Shown here: one piece after another, positions 7,880 through 15,624 of the stretch
Numbering within the stretch: position 1 is the stretch's first letter
How the letters are laid out: every line of letters begins with the position of its first letter
Assembly: GCA_900766165.1 (NCBI GenBank)
Contig: CAAFUK010000102.1
Span: 1-21,456 of the forward strand
DNA: 21,456 nt
Direction of reading: 5' to 3'
Origin: an uncultured Collinsella sp.
GTDB lineage: Bacteria > Actinomycetota > Coriobacteriia > Coriobacteriales > Coriobacteriaceae
Notes under the pieces: generated by a model
What the model saw: only the letters and a program-made list of their open reading frames with translations
Databases searched by the model: none
Told to the model about the DNA's origin: nothing
Position numbers and translations under genes: made by a program

Positions 7880-8018
7880 TTCCGATACACTCCAAGCACA
7901 GCCTAATCGCTTTGGCCAGCACGGCATCCGCCTCGCCACGCATAACACCAAAGCACACCATGGCAATTCCGACGATCAACAAAGCGACCTGTACCACGGG
8001 TTTTACAGCTTTGAACAA
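7872..8018 (-). CDS. CD1871A-family CXXC small membrane protein
   Basis: The 48-residue product has a TM helix (about 10-25, VVQVALLIVGIAMVCFGVMR), then the segment GEADAVLAKAIRLCLECIGIG with the C41-L-E-C44 motif at the C-terminus. The 'RGE...VL.KAIRLCLECIGIG' ending is the hallmark I recognise for CD1871A-type proteins, a family of unknown function that often sits beside Fe-S and thiol-redox genes. The start is TTG 8018 with AAAGGAG (8027-8033) at 8-nt spacing; GTG 8027 overlaps the binding site and is less likely. Its stop overlaps the polyferredoxin start by 8 nt. It is first in the cassette and short enough to be missed by length cut-offs. Its CXXC could relay electrons or thiols between its neighbours, which is inference. 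Confidence 0.8.
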   Translation of the reverse strand: MFKAVKPVVQVALLIVGIAMVCFGVMRGEADAVLAKAIRLCLECIGIG

Positions 8019-8050
8019 CCCAACCACTCCTTTCGTTACGCGACCATTGG

Positions 8051-8078
8051 ACCATATCGACTATAAAAGCCGTGTTAA
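8051..8078 (-). promoter_or_regulatory. Candidate promoter of the redox cassette
   Basis: On the minus strand TTAACA (complement of 8073-8078) and TATGGT (complement of 8051-8056) are 16 nt apart, 33 nt before the TTG start of the CD1871A-type gene. The same 81-bp interval (8028-8108) must also hold the promoter of the divergent response regulator. TATAAA at 8062-8067 could be its -10, without a good -35. The match is moderate. Confidence 0.35.
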
Positions 8079-8108
8079 GCGCGATTTGGAATGTGCAAGG
8101 AGACTGTA

Positions 8109-8783
8109 ATGCGTATTTTGATCGTCGAAGACGAGCGAGCACTGTGCGATGCAATCGCGCGCAGCTTGCGAAACTTGGCGTACAGCGTCGACTGCTGTCA
8201 CGATGGACAGGAGGCGCTCGACCTGCTGGGCGTCGAAGTCTTTGACCTCGTGGTACTCGACCTCAACCTTCCCCGTATCGACGGCATGACCGTGCTCAGG
8301 GAACTTAGGAAAACCGATTTCGAGACCAAGGTACTGATTCTGTCCGCGCGTGGCGAAGTATCCGATAAAGTCGACGGGCTCGATGCCGGCGCCAACGATT
8401 ACCTCACCAAGCCGTTTCATCTGGACGAACTTGCAGCAAGGATCCGCAGCCTTACCCTCAGGCGCTTCGCACAAAGCGACATAGTTTTAGCCTGCGGAAA
8501 GCTCCGCTTTGACACCAAGGCGCGCATCGCTTCCGTGGACAGCGAGGCTTTATCTCTTACGCGCAAGGAAACGGGAATCTTGGAATACCTGATGCTTAAT
8601 CAGGGGCGTCCGGTAAGTCAAGAGGAGCTTATCGAGCACGTTTGGGATAGCAGCGTGAACAGCTTTAGCAACGCAATCCGCGTTCACATCTCGTCACTCC
8701 GCAAAAAGCTACGCATCGCTTTGGGGTACGACCCGATTCGCAATCGGATTGGAGAGGGCTACGTTATGGAGGATAGCGAATGA
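8109..8783 (+). CDS. OmpR/PhoB-family response regulator
   Basis: The 224-residue protein has a receiver domain (about 1-118) with acidic pocket E7/D8, phospho-acceptor D51 in VVLDLNLP, and K101 in DYLTKPF. The winged-helix DNA-binding domain (about 128-222) shows the transactivation-loop and recognition pattern of the family (LTRKETGILEYLMLNQGR, then NAIRVHISSLRKKL). ATG 8109 has AAGGAG (8097-8102) 6 nt upstream; a longer in-frame start at 8091 would overlap this site. It overlaps the kinase start by 4 nt (ATGA), so the two are coupled. It is transcribed divergently from the thiol-redox cassette across 90 bp (8019-8108), making that cassette the leading candidate target. C29 and C30 are adjacent cysteines of unknown meaning. 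Confidence 0.92.
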   Translation: MRILIVEDERALCDAIARSLRNLAYSVDCCHDGQEALDLLGVEVFDLVVLDLNLPRIDGMTVLRELRKTDFETKVLILSARGEVSDKVDGLDAGANDYLTKPFHLDELAARIRSLTLRRFAQSDIVLACGKLRFDTKARIASVDSEALSLTRKETGILEYLMLNQGRPVSQEELIEHVWDSSVNSFSNAIRVHISSLRKKLRIALGYDPIRNRIGEGYVMEDSE

Positions 8784-9931
8784 AAAGGCTTTCGCTGCAA
8801 TGGCGCATAACGATCATGACGGCACTGCTCACGTGTGCAGCATGCGTGCTGACAAACTGCCTGGTCGGCTATACGGGCATGCGCTACATGGATGCCATCG
8901 GCAGTGACATCTCGGCCTTTAACGCTGCCGGCGCGGATTCGCCCCAGGTGTTCGACCCAACGAAAACGGCACTCGATGACAAGGTCACAATCGTCGTAAA
9001 CGACGCACAGGAGTCTTTTGGCACGACAGCCTGGTACATCACGGCTGGAGTCACACTCCTTGGCGGCGCGCTGGCATACTTTGTGAGCGGTCGTGCGCTC
9101 AAACCGCTACGGGCTTTTGCAGCCCAGGTTGAGCGTGTGCAGCCTGACAACCTAAGCGAAATCAGACTCAGTGAAGATGTGCCCACCGAGCTGCAGCGAT
9201 GCAGCGCCTCTTTCAACGACATGATCTCCCGTCTTGGCGAAGGGTTCTCTGCACAGCGTCAGTTTACCGGCAACGCCGCACATGAGCTGCGCACCCCGCT
9301 CGCCCTTATGCAAGCACAGATTGAACTTTTCATCTCCGAGCACTCCGGTTTGCAACCCGAAACAGCCGAGCTGCTCGGCCTGCTACAAGAACAAACCGAG
9401 CGCATGTCTCGAATGACCAAGGTATTGCTCGAGATGAGTGAGCTTCGCAGCGTCCCTTGCGGGGACGCTGTTGAACTCGGCCCCCTGTCCGAAGAGGTCC
9501 TCACCGACCTTGCACCACTTGCCGAAAATAAGGGCATAGCCCTCAATTGTGCTGGAGACGCTTTAGTAATCGGGAGCGACACGCTGCTGTACCGACTGGT
9601 GTTCAACCTGGTCGAAAACGCTATCCGCTACAGCCGCACCGACTCGACTGTCAACGTCTCCATCAGCGACAGCGACAGCCACGTGCTCCTACGAGTCAAA
9701 GATGAGGGCCCGGGAATACCCAAGCAGTACCGAGAGAGCATCTTCCAGCCGTTCTTTCGTCTAGACAAATCCCGCAGCAGGGCATACGGCGGCGCAGGAC
9801 TCGGACTAGCGCTCGTTTGGGAGATTGCAGCTCTTCACAGTGGCGCCGTAGAGGTCGAAACAAGTTCCGAGAACGGGACCACCATGCTCGCAAGCCTTCC
9901 AAAACGATCCGCAGCGTCAACCGAGCAGTAA
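8780..9931 (+). CDS. Membrane sensor histidine kinase
   Basis: The 383-residue kinase has TM1 (about 11-33), a short extracytoplasmic loop (about 34-83) and TM2 (about 84-104), then HAMP (about 105-158). The dimerization domain has H168 in NAAHELRTPL. The ATPase domain carries the N-box NLVENAIRYS (276-285), G1 DEGPGIP, the F-box FQPFFRLDKS and G2 GGAGLGLAL. It is the EnvZ/PhoR-like class with the H-box near the HAMP. The sensing loop is only about 50 residues, with no Cys and no known fold. TM1 holds three cysteines (C19, C22, C27), which might take part in redox or disulfide sensing given the neighbouring thiol genes; this is speculation. The ATG overlaps the regulator's stop. No terminator is obvious before the next gene, 68 nt on. 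Confidence 0.92.
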   Translation: MKRLSLQWRITIMTALLTCAACVLTNCLVGYTGMRYMDAIGSDISAFNAAGADSPQVFDPTKTALDDKVTIVVNDAQESFGTTAWYITAGVTLLGGALAYFVSGRALKPLRAFAAQVERVQPDNLSEIRLSEDVPTELQRCSASFNDMISRLGEGFSAQRQFTGNAAHELRTPLALMQAQIELFISEHSGLQPETAELLGLLQEQTERMSRMTKVLLEMSELRSVPCGDAVELGPLSEEVLTDLAPLAENKGIALNCAGDALVIGSDTLLYRLVFNLVENAIRYSRTDSTVNVSISDSDSHVLLRVKDEGPGIPKQYRESIFQPFFRLDKSRSRAYGGAGLGLALVWEIAALHSGAVEVETSSENGTTMLASLPKRSAASTEQ

Positions 9932-9959
9932 AACGAAAGGGGTCCCGAGCAACAGGAGT

Positions 9960-9976
9960 ACAATTGCTGCAATTGT
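9960..9976. promoter_or_regulatory. Inverted repeat ahead of the LuxR-type gene
   Basis: ACAATTG (9960-9966), spacer CTG, CAATTGT (9970-9976) is a perfect 7+7 dyad, 23 bp before the chosen start of the next gene. A/T-rich arms make it a better operator candidate than a terminator. It overlaps a possible TTG start at 9964, which has AGGAG (9954-9958) at 5-nt spacing. Confidence 0.4.
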
Positions 9977-9999
9977 TGCCAGCTGTTGGGAGATGGAAG

Positions 10000-11004
10000 A
10001 TGGACTGCGATGGCTACCCATGCGTTCCCATGCCGTTGATGTGCACTGCCTTTGTGCCGGGGCAGATTGACGCTGCGGTTGCAGGCATTTCCGACCCCGA
10101 TTCACGCACCATCGCCACGGCAGAAGCGCTGTACTTTCGCGGACAGGCCGCCCTCGCTGCCAAGACAGCGCGTCCCTATCTTGACGCCACCGATTCCGCA
10201 CTGCGCTATTCCGCATGCTTTATCTGCGGATACGCCAGTCTGTCGCTCAACCGTATCGCCGACGCCCGCCGTTGTCTTGCGGGCATCCTCGATACGCCAA
10301 CTGACGAGGAATCACCCGCCGTCCACGCCACGCATATCCTGTTCGCCTCGGCCGCAAGCGTCCTGTTGCACTTGTCTTCCCCGTATTCTGCCGAAGAGTT
10401 TTATCCGCTTGCGGCGCATCTGCCCGAAGGCCTGCGCCTGTTCGCCAGCTACGTGATGGCGCATGCCCTGTACCTGCGCGGCGAATACGGCCGCAGCCTG
10501 GGCATGGCGGAAAACGCCCTGATCATGAAACAGGGAAGCTATCCCATCTCGGAACTGTTCCTGCACCTGGCAGCCTCCATGGCCTGCATGAGCCTCAAGG
10601 ACATCGACGCCGCAAAGGCACACTTCGGAGCCGCTTGGGACGTTGCGCGTCCCGACGGCCTTATCGAACTCATCGGCGAGCACCACGGCCTTTTGCAGGG
10701 GCTTATCGAGGCGTGTCTAAAAACGCAATACCCTGACGACTTCGCGCACATCATCGAGATTACGTATCGATTCAGCTACGGTTGGCGGCGCATCCACAAC
10801 CCCGATTCGGGCGAGGACGTGGCCGACGATCTAACGACCACGGAATTCACCATGGCCATGCTCGCCTGTCGTGGGTGGACCAACGCCGAAATCGCACGCC
10901 ATATGGGAGTATCGCCGGGCACCGTCAAAAACCGCCTATCCGGCGTATACGCAAAGCTTGGCATCGGCACACGCGCCGAGCTGGTCGCGCATATGTTACG
11001 TTAG
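10000..11004 (+). CDS. LuxR-type transcriptional regulator with TPR-like N-domain
   Basis: The product is 334 residues. The C-terminus (about 277-334) is a LuxR/FixJ-type helix-turn-helix: 'LTTTEFTMAMLACRGWTNAE' then IARHMGVSPGTVKNRLSGVY and AKLGIGTRAEL. The N-terminal 260 residues are Ala-rich helices with repeated LxxA...A spacing, resembling TPR-like repeats of MalT-type regulators, but no P-loop is visible and no TM segment. I chose ATG 10000 because GGGAG (9988-9992) is 7 nt upstream; TTG 9964 with AGGAG is a real alternative, adding 12 residues. The gene lies 68 nt after the kinase and 157 nt before the surface-protein gene, in the same direction, and a hairpin with a T-run follows its stop. 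Regulation of the surface protein is a plausible role; the ligand is unknown. Confidence 0.85.
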   Translation: MDCDGYPCVPMPLMCTAFVPGQIDAAVAGISDPDSRTIATAEALYFRGQAALAAKTARPYLDATDSALRYSACFICGYASLSLNRIADARRCLAGILDTPTDEESPAVHATHILFASAASVLLHLSSPYSAEEFYPLAAHLPEGLRLFASYVMAHALYLRGEYGRSLGMAENALIMKQGSYPISELFLHLAASMACMSLKDIDAAKAHFGAAWDVARPDGLIELIGEHHGLLQGLIEACLKTQYPDDFAHIIEITYRFSYGWRRIHNPDSGEDVADDLTTTEFTMAMLACRGWTNAEIARHMGVSPGTVKNRLSGVYAKLGIGTRAELVAHMLR

Positions 11005-11030
11005 CGACCGGACTGCCAAGCGCATCGAAC

Positions 11031-11054
11031 GCGTCCCGGGGGCCCGACGCTTTT
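11031..11054 (+). terminator. Candidate terminator after the LuxR-type gene
   Basis: GCGTC (11031-11035) and GACGC (11046-11050) flank a G/C-only loop region (CCGGGGGCCC) and are followed by TTTT (11051-11054), 26 nt past the stop. The stem is short, so its strength is uncertain. From here to the next gene (11055-11161) I see no gene and only weak promoter-like hexamers (for example TTGGAC). Confidence 0.45.
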
Positions 11055-11161
11055 GCACGCTCAAATTGGACATTTTGGCCATCGAACGGCACTACCGCCA
11101 CGTGGCGCCTTCTCGCAAAATTGGATTATTTCCACCGATACCTGCGGGATGGGAGCCAAAG

Positions 11162-14100
11162 ATGCTTGATCGCCGTTCGTTACTTGTTGCCGGAGCGTCC
11201 TCGCTGGCGAGCGTTATGTTGCCGCGCGTGCCGGGAAGCGCAAACGCCTTCATATTGCCGTTCACGCCCACCGAAGCCCATGCCGACGAAAAAGACCCCT
11301 TCAGGGTGCTCGTTCTCTCGCGCACCATGTTTGGTGTGGTCGTGGTCGACGTTGCCAACAAGAATACGCCCATCACGGGTGCCCAGGTCACGCTCACATC
11401 GCGCTATGCCGCAGGCAAGCAACTCGCCGCCACGACCGATGACGAAGGCACGGCCATCTTTGAGGTCGCGCCGCTTTCGGAAGGCTACGTGGACGAGGCA
11501 ACGCTTCTCGACGCGTACGACTTTAACGGCGGCATCTCCATTAGCATGGCAGGCTACCGCGATGTCGAGATTCCCCTCGCGCGTATCCAGGGCGGCACCG
11601 CCATAACCGCTCCAACGCGTCCGCTTTCCGACGGCGAGCCGTACTTTCGACAGCTCACGTTCGACGAATGGGACATCCAGTACGCCGATGCTACGTTCAT
11701 GGCATTGCCGAAGGACGACACGGCAAACGAGCAGCCCGATACGCACGCCTTTACCGTGCAGGCACATCTGCCACAGGGTGGACAGGCAACGCTGCACATC
11801 AACAAAGTGACGCCTGCCGCGGGCAGCTCACCCGAAAGCGTCACGCAGATTGGCCAAGTCAAGGCCAGCGCATCGGGCGCGGATAATCTGGCAATGTTCA
11901 CACTCGAAGACAAGTTCCTCGATGCAGCGTCAAACCTTCTGGAAGAAGGGTGCAGGCTGCGCTTCGTCCTCGACTATCAGGGTAAAACCCACACGCTCTC
12001 CTCCCCCATGGCCGTTGTCACCGCGCCGGCCGCAAAGGCGGAATCGGGCTCGACCACTATCATTCCCACCACCATGGACCAAGAGATCACTCCGTTTGAT
12101 TTCCCCGCATCGTTTCCCGGCATCGGCGGCAACAAGTTCACCTGCTGGATGCCCTCGTTCCCCATTTTGTTCGATTTCTCGTTTGCCGGGTACGTACTGT
12201 TTGGCGGAGGATACAAACCGGTCGGCTACATGAACGATTCGGGTAATCCGGATCCGGAGTACTGGAAGAAGTCGCCGCGCGAGTCGGGTGCCAAGCAGGC
12301 AAACCGCTACCTCGACGAAATGGAGGGGAAGTGGAATCAGTACAAGAGCATGAGTGCCGGTTCGGGCACCGATCCAAGGAACACCAAGCTCCTTCGCCAC
12401 CACTGTACGCCGCTGTTCACGATGGATATCGCCACACAGCTGTACGGCTCGCTCGCCTACGATTGGGTGGGCAAAACCTGGGGTAGCAACAACGACCCCG
12501 CATACGGCAATATTAAAGCCCTCTTCCAGGTAAGAACCGACCTCAATTGGACCGAGCAGTTTACCCTAGGGCCGGTGCCGTTTTTCCTAAACGTCAACCC
12601 CTGGGTGCTGGCGAAGCTGGCGCTCGCCGTGGGTGCCCACACGCACGGCAGCGGCGCGGCGTTTTTTAAAAACATTTCGCTCGACTATTCAAACACCTCG
12701 GGCTCATTCACCATCCAGATCGGGCTTGCCGTCACCTTTGGCGCCGGCGTTGCAGGCGTCGCTTCGTCTGCCGTGCGCGGCGCCGCATCCCTCACGCTGT
12801 TCATTGGGTACGAGAAGGCAGATGGACACCAGCTTCCGCGACTGCGCGTTGGTGCAGACGTCGATGTCGATGTGATACTCCAGTTCGTAATGTTCAAGTG
12901 GACCACCAAGGCTTGGTCGGGGTCGTGGCCCACACTCCTCGATTCGTGGAATATGTCGGTGAACAATGGCAACCAGTATGTGCTCCAGCGCTCTGAGCTC
13001 GCATTGGGTGGAGATACGCCTTACACGTTGGATGCCCGCTTCGGCACGCCCAGCAACATCGAGGCGGGCGGCGTGCCGCAATTTATCGCATCGGCCACCA
13101 TCGTCACCAACGCCGAGCTGCTCGCACGCGCCGAGGTTAAGGCCGCCGTCGTAAACGTCGCGCCCGTCGTGCGCGATTGGGATCAAGCGGTCACGCGCAT
13201 TGAGCTCGAGGCAGATGCAGAGAGCGACGACACGGGGCAGATCGAGCATTTCGTCCATACACTGATAGAGAACGGCGAAAACGCCGCGCCGATGTATAAG
13301 TACACCCATATCGGGCAGGCGAGGGACGCCGCTGCGGACCCCAACGCCAATTCTGCTGGTGTATCGGAGGACGAGCGTGGCGGCATCAAGCCCTCGAGCG
13401 ACAACGTGCTGTTTGCTGGCGTGCTCAGCGAAGCCCACATGAAGCTAACGGTGATTGCCGGCGTGGAGTGCTTGTTCCGTATCGCCTCGGTGCGCTACGG
13501 CGACAATGGCCGCTCGCGCCTGGTGGTGCACACAAAGGCAAACGGCACGTGGTCTGCCCCCATGCCCGTGGACTTTCCCCTTGGGTTTGGCGAGGGCGAC
13601 GTGGAGCGCGACGGCATATTCGATTACGACTTCGACGTAGTGGAATATACGGACGGAAGAGAAAACCAGGACGCTTACGTGCTGCTGGTCTCGGGCGAGC
13701 GCCCTGACGGCGACAACACCCTTTTCGATACGGCAAGCACAGCCGGCATACTGTCCGTTGTGCGCCTGCGCATAAGCAACGACGGAGTTCGCGTGATGTC
13801 GCACACGTCGTGGCGCAGCATCTCGCGCGGCCGCCTTCAGGAGGATGGCTGCCATTGCCTGCAGTGTCCGCGTATCACGGTGGGCAAGACGCTGGTCGAC
13901 GGGCGCCTGTCGGGTGCCTACCTCCACCGCCGCGGAACCACCGCAGAAAAGGCGCTCGGCAGCGAGGCTGAGGTTGCGCTGGAGTGCTTTACCCTGTGGT
14001 CGGACGTTTCGGGCGATAGCCTGACGTTCCGTCAAGTTCTCCGCTTTCCGCAAGCACCGTCGAGCATCGAGCTGGGTGCGCCCGAGAATATCAACGGCAA

Positions 14101-15514
14101 AATGGTGGTGCCCGTTGCATACGAGACCACAGACGGTTGTGGCTGCGCGTCGTACGCCGTGATCGGCCAGTCCATCGCGGGTTGGGGCGTTATGTCGCCA
14201 GATGCCACAGTACCCCACGCGGTGCCGTGGCCGCAGCACACGGGCTTTTTGGCAACCGTCAACGAGCAACTGCAGCATATTACTTGGACGCGAGGCGCAT
14301 CGGCATTTGCAACGCAGCCCGTGGGCGCCGCAGGCTGTGGCCCGGCATCGTTTAGCGTAAGCAACAACGGCAGGTGCGTGCTCTATGTAGAGAACACCGA
14401 TGGCAAGGTGGGGCAAACCTACGACGAAGAAGGCCACCCGGTAGCAGTGATGGGCAAGCACTTCCGCATCTTCGCCAGCACCTTGGCAGGCGATCTGTTT
14501 ACGGAGCCGTTCGTGATGTGCGAGCTGGACCATCCCGTCGATCAGATAACGACATTTTTGACGTCGGGGAGCATGCTCTCCGCGCTCGCCACGCACATTG
14601 TGAGCGCGGAGAAGAGCGAGGCAGAACTACACGGCATCGAAGTGCCCTTGGTGGCGTGTGCCACTCCGACGGGCGCAGTCGCTACCTCGGGCGCGGTGGT
14701 GCCCGGAGCAGCAGGCGAATCCTTCATGGTCACGGTGCGAAACGACGGCAACACCTTGCTGACCGCCGGCACAATCGATCTGTACCGAGAGGGCTCCAGC
14801 CAGCCGTTCTCCAGCGCATCCATCGGGTTCGGAGTGAGCGCACGTATGGCTTCGATCTACGATCCAGAGCTTGCCGAGGACGCTTCGGACAACGATATGG
14901 CACGCGTGAAATATGCACTCGAGACGCTGGGCGCACGTTTTGCAACGCACCCGCTGGTAGCCGACAACGGCAACGCCGTGCTGGCACCGGGTTGCACGGC
15001 ACAGTTCCGCATGAGCTTCGCCATCCCCGAGAGTTGGAGCGATGAAGTGGGCAAACGTGTAACGCTATATGCGAAGGCGCGTAATCTGGTGGCGCTCGAT
15101 CCCGTAACGCTCGAGGAAATTCGACCGGGCGCAAACTCGGCGCTGGGTGCCGTACTGCACGAGCTTCATGTGCCCGACGCGGCATGCGAACGCTCAGAAG
15201 TTCAGGTCGGCGTATGCGACAACGCGGATACGACGGGGCTTCACGATGCACCGATGACGGCGGACGGCAGTGGCGGCTCCGGCGGAAGCAGCTCCGGTAG
15301 CGGCAGTGGCTCTGGCAGCGGCAAGGATCACGGCAATAACAAGCGCCCCGGAAAAGCGGGCGCGCTTGCGGGCACGGGCGATGTCAACGCTCCCCTTACG
15401 GCAGCCGCAGCAGCACTCGCCGCAGCAGGCGCCGGCCTCGTCGCCTACAGCGCCCGCCGCACGGCGCTCGAAACCGACACCGCTGATGAGGTCAATTCGG
15501 ATAGGCCTCGCTAG
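11162..15514 (+). CDS. Giant wall-anchored surface protein, Tat-like signal and LAGTG motif
   Basis: The product is 1450 residues. The N-terminus MLDRRSLLVAGASSLASVML looks like a twin-arginine signal (RRSLL), with likely cleavage after SANA (29) or AHA (41). A transthyretin/carboxypeptidase-regulatory-like beta domain follows (about 50-140: VVVVDVANKNTPITGAQVTL). The middle (about 300-650) is rich in Trp, Tyr and Gly and recognised only as surface-protein-like. Around 895 lies a CHCLQC cluster. A CARDB-like Ig domain fits about 1180-1300 (GESFMVTVRNDGNTLLTAGT). The C-terminus has a Gly/Ser linker (about 1368-1390), LAGTG (1402-1406), an Ala-rich hydrophobic segment, SARR and a further 18-residue acidic tail. 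LAxTG is the motif assigned to class E sortases of high-GC Gram-positives. ATG 11162 has GGGAG 6 nt upstream. Adhesin or scaffold is a guess. Confidence 0.82.
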   Translation: MLDRRSLLVAGASSLASVMLPRVPGSANAFILPFTPTEAHADEKDPFRVLVLSRTMFGVVVVDVANKNTPITGAQVTLTSRYAAGKQLAATTDDEGTAIFEVAPLSEGYVDEATLLDAYDFNGGISISMAGYRDVEIPLARIQGGTAITAPTRPLSDGEPYFRQLTFDEWDIQYADATFMALPKDDTANEQPDTHAFTVQAHLPQGGQATLHINKVTPAAGSSPESVTQIGQVKASASGADNLAMFTLEDKFLDAASNLLEEGCRLRFVLDYQGKTHTLSSPMAVVTAPAAKAESGSTTIIPTTMDQEITPFDFPASFPGIGGNKFTCWMPSFPILFDFSFAGYVLFGGGYKPVGYMNDSGNPDPEYWKKSPRESGAKQANRYLDEMEGKWNQYKSMSAGSGTDPRNTKLLRHHCTPLFTMDIATQLYGSLAYDWVGKTWGSNNDPAYGNIKALFQVRTDLNWTEQFTLGPVPFFLNVNPWVLAKLALAVGAHTHGSGAAFFKNISLDYSNTSGSFTIQIGLAVTFGAGVAGVASSAVRGAASLTLFIGYEKADGHQLPRLRVGADVDVDVILQFVMFKWTTKAWSGSWPTLLDSWNMSVNNGNQYVLQRSELALGGDTPYTLDARFGTPSNIEAGGVPQFIASATIVTNAELLARAEVKAAVVNVAPVVRDWDQAVTRIELEADAESDDTGQIEHFVHTLIENGENAAPMYKYTHIGQARDAAADPNANSAGVSEDERGGIKPSSDNVLFAGVLSEAHMKLTVIAGVECLFRIASVRYGDNGRSRLVVHTKANGTWSAPMPVDFPLGFGEGDVERDGIFDYDFDVVEYTDGRENQDAYVLLVSGERPDGDNTLFDTASTAGILSVVRLRISNDGVRVMSHTSWRSISRGRLQEDGCHCLQCPRITVGKTLVDGRLSGAYLHRRGTTAEKALGSEAEVALECFTLWSDVSGDSLTFRQVLRFPQAPSSIELGAPENINGKMVVPVAYETTDGCGCASYAVIGQSIAGWGVMSPDATVPHAVPWPQHTGFLATVNEQLQHITWTRGASAFATQPVGAAGCGPASFSVSNNGRCVLYVENTDGKVGQTYDEEGHPVAVMGKHFRIFASTLAGDLFTEPFVMCELDHPVDQITTFLTSGSMLSALATHIVSAEKSEAELHGIEVPLVACATPTGAVATSGAVVPGAAGESFMVTVRNDGNTLLTAGTIDLYREGSSQPFSSASIGFGVSARMASIYDPELAEDASDNDMARVKYALETLGARFATHPLVADNGNAVLAPGCTAQFRMSFAIPESWSDEVGKRVTLYAKARNLVALDPVTLEEIRPGANSALGAVLHELHVPDAACERSEVQVGVCDNADTTGLHDAPMTADGSGGSGGSSSGSGSGSGSGKDHGNNKRPGKAGALAGTGDVNAPLTAAAAALAAAGAGLVAYSARRTALETDTADEVNSDRPR

Positions 15515-15567
15515 CTCTCAGTTACCTTTGCGAGAGACGCCGACTCGGCTCATCGAACACCAAAAGG

Positions 15568-15595
15568 GGCTGGCCCCGATAACTCGGAGCCAGCC
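15568..15595. terminator. Bidirectional terminator between convergent genes
   Basis: GGCTGGC (15568-15574) pairs with GCCAGCC (15589-15595). Inside it CCGA and TCGG pair around a TAAC loop, with one C-A mismatch between the two stems. A-run 15562-15565 gives a T4 tract on the minus strand, so it serves the lipoprotein gene well and can also stop read-through from the surface-protein gene. The rest of 15515-15624 shows nothing else. Confidence 0.7.
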
Positions 15596-15624
15596 TTGAG
15601 TCGCCTGACGTGAGAATCACAGCG

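Noticed and set aside
7660..7899. Alternative frame at the polyferredoxin start
   Set aside because: It lacks the Cys motifs of the real frame and has no conserved features; the TTG-started frame explains the binding site and protein.
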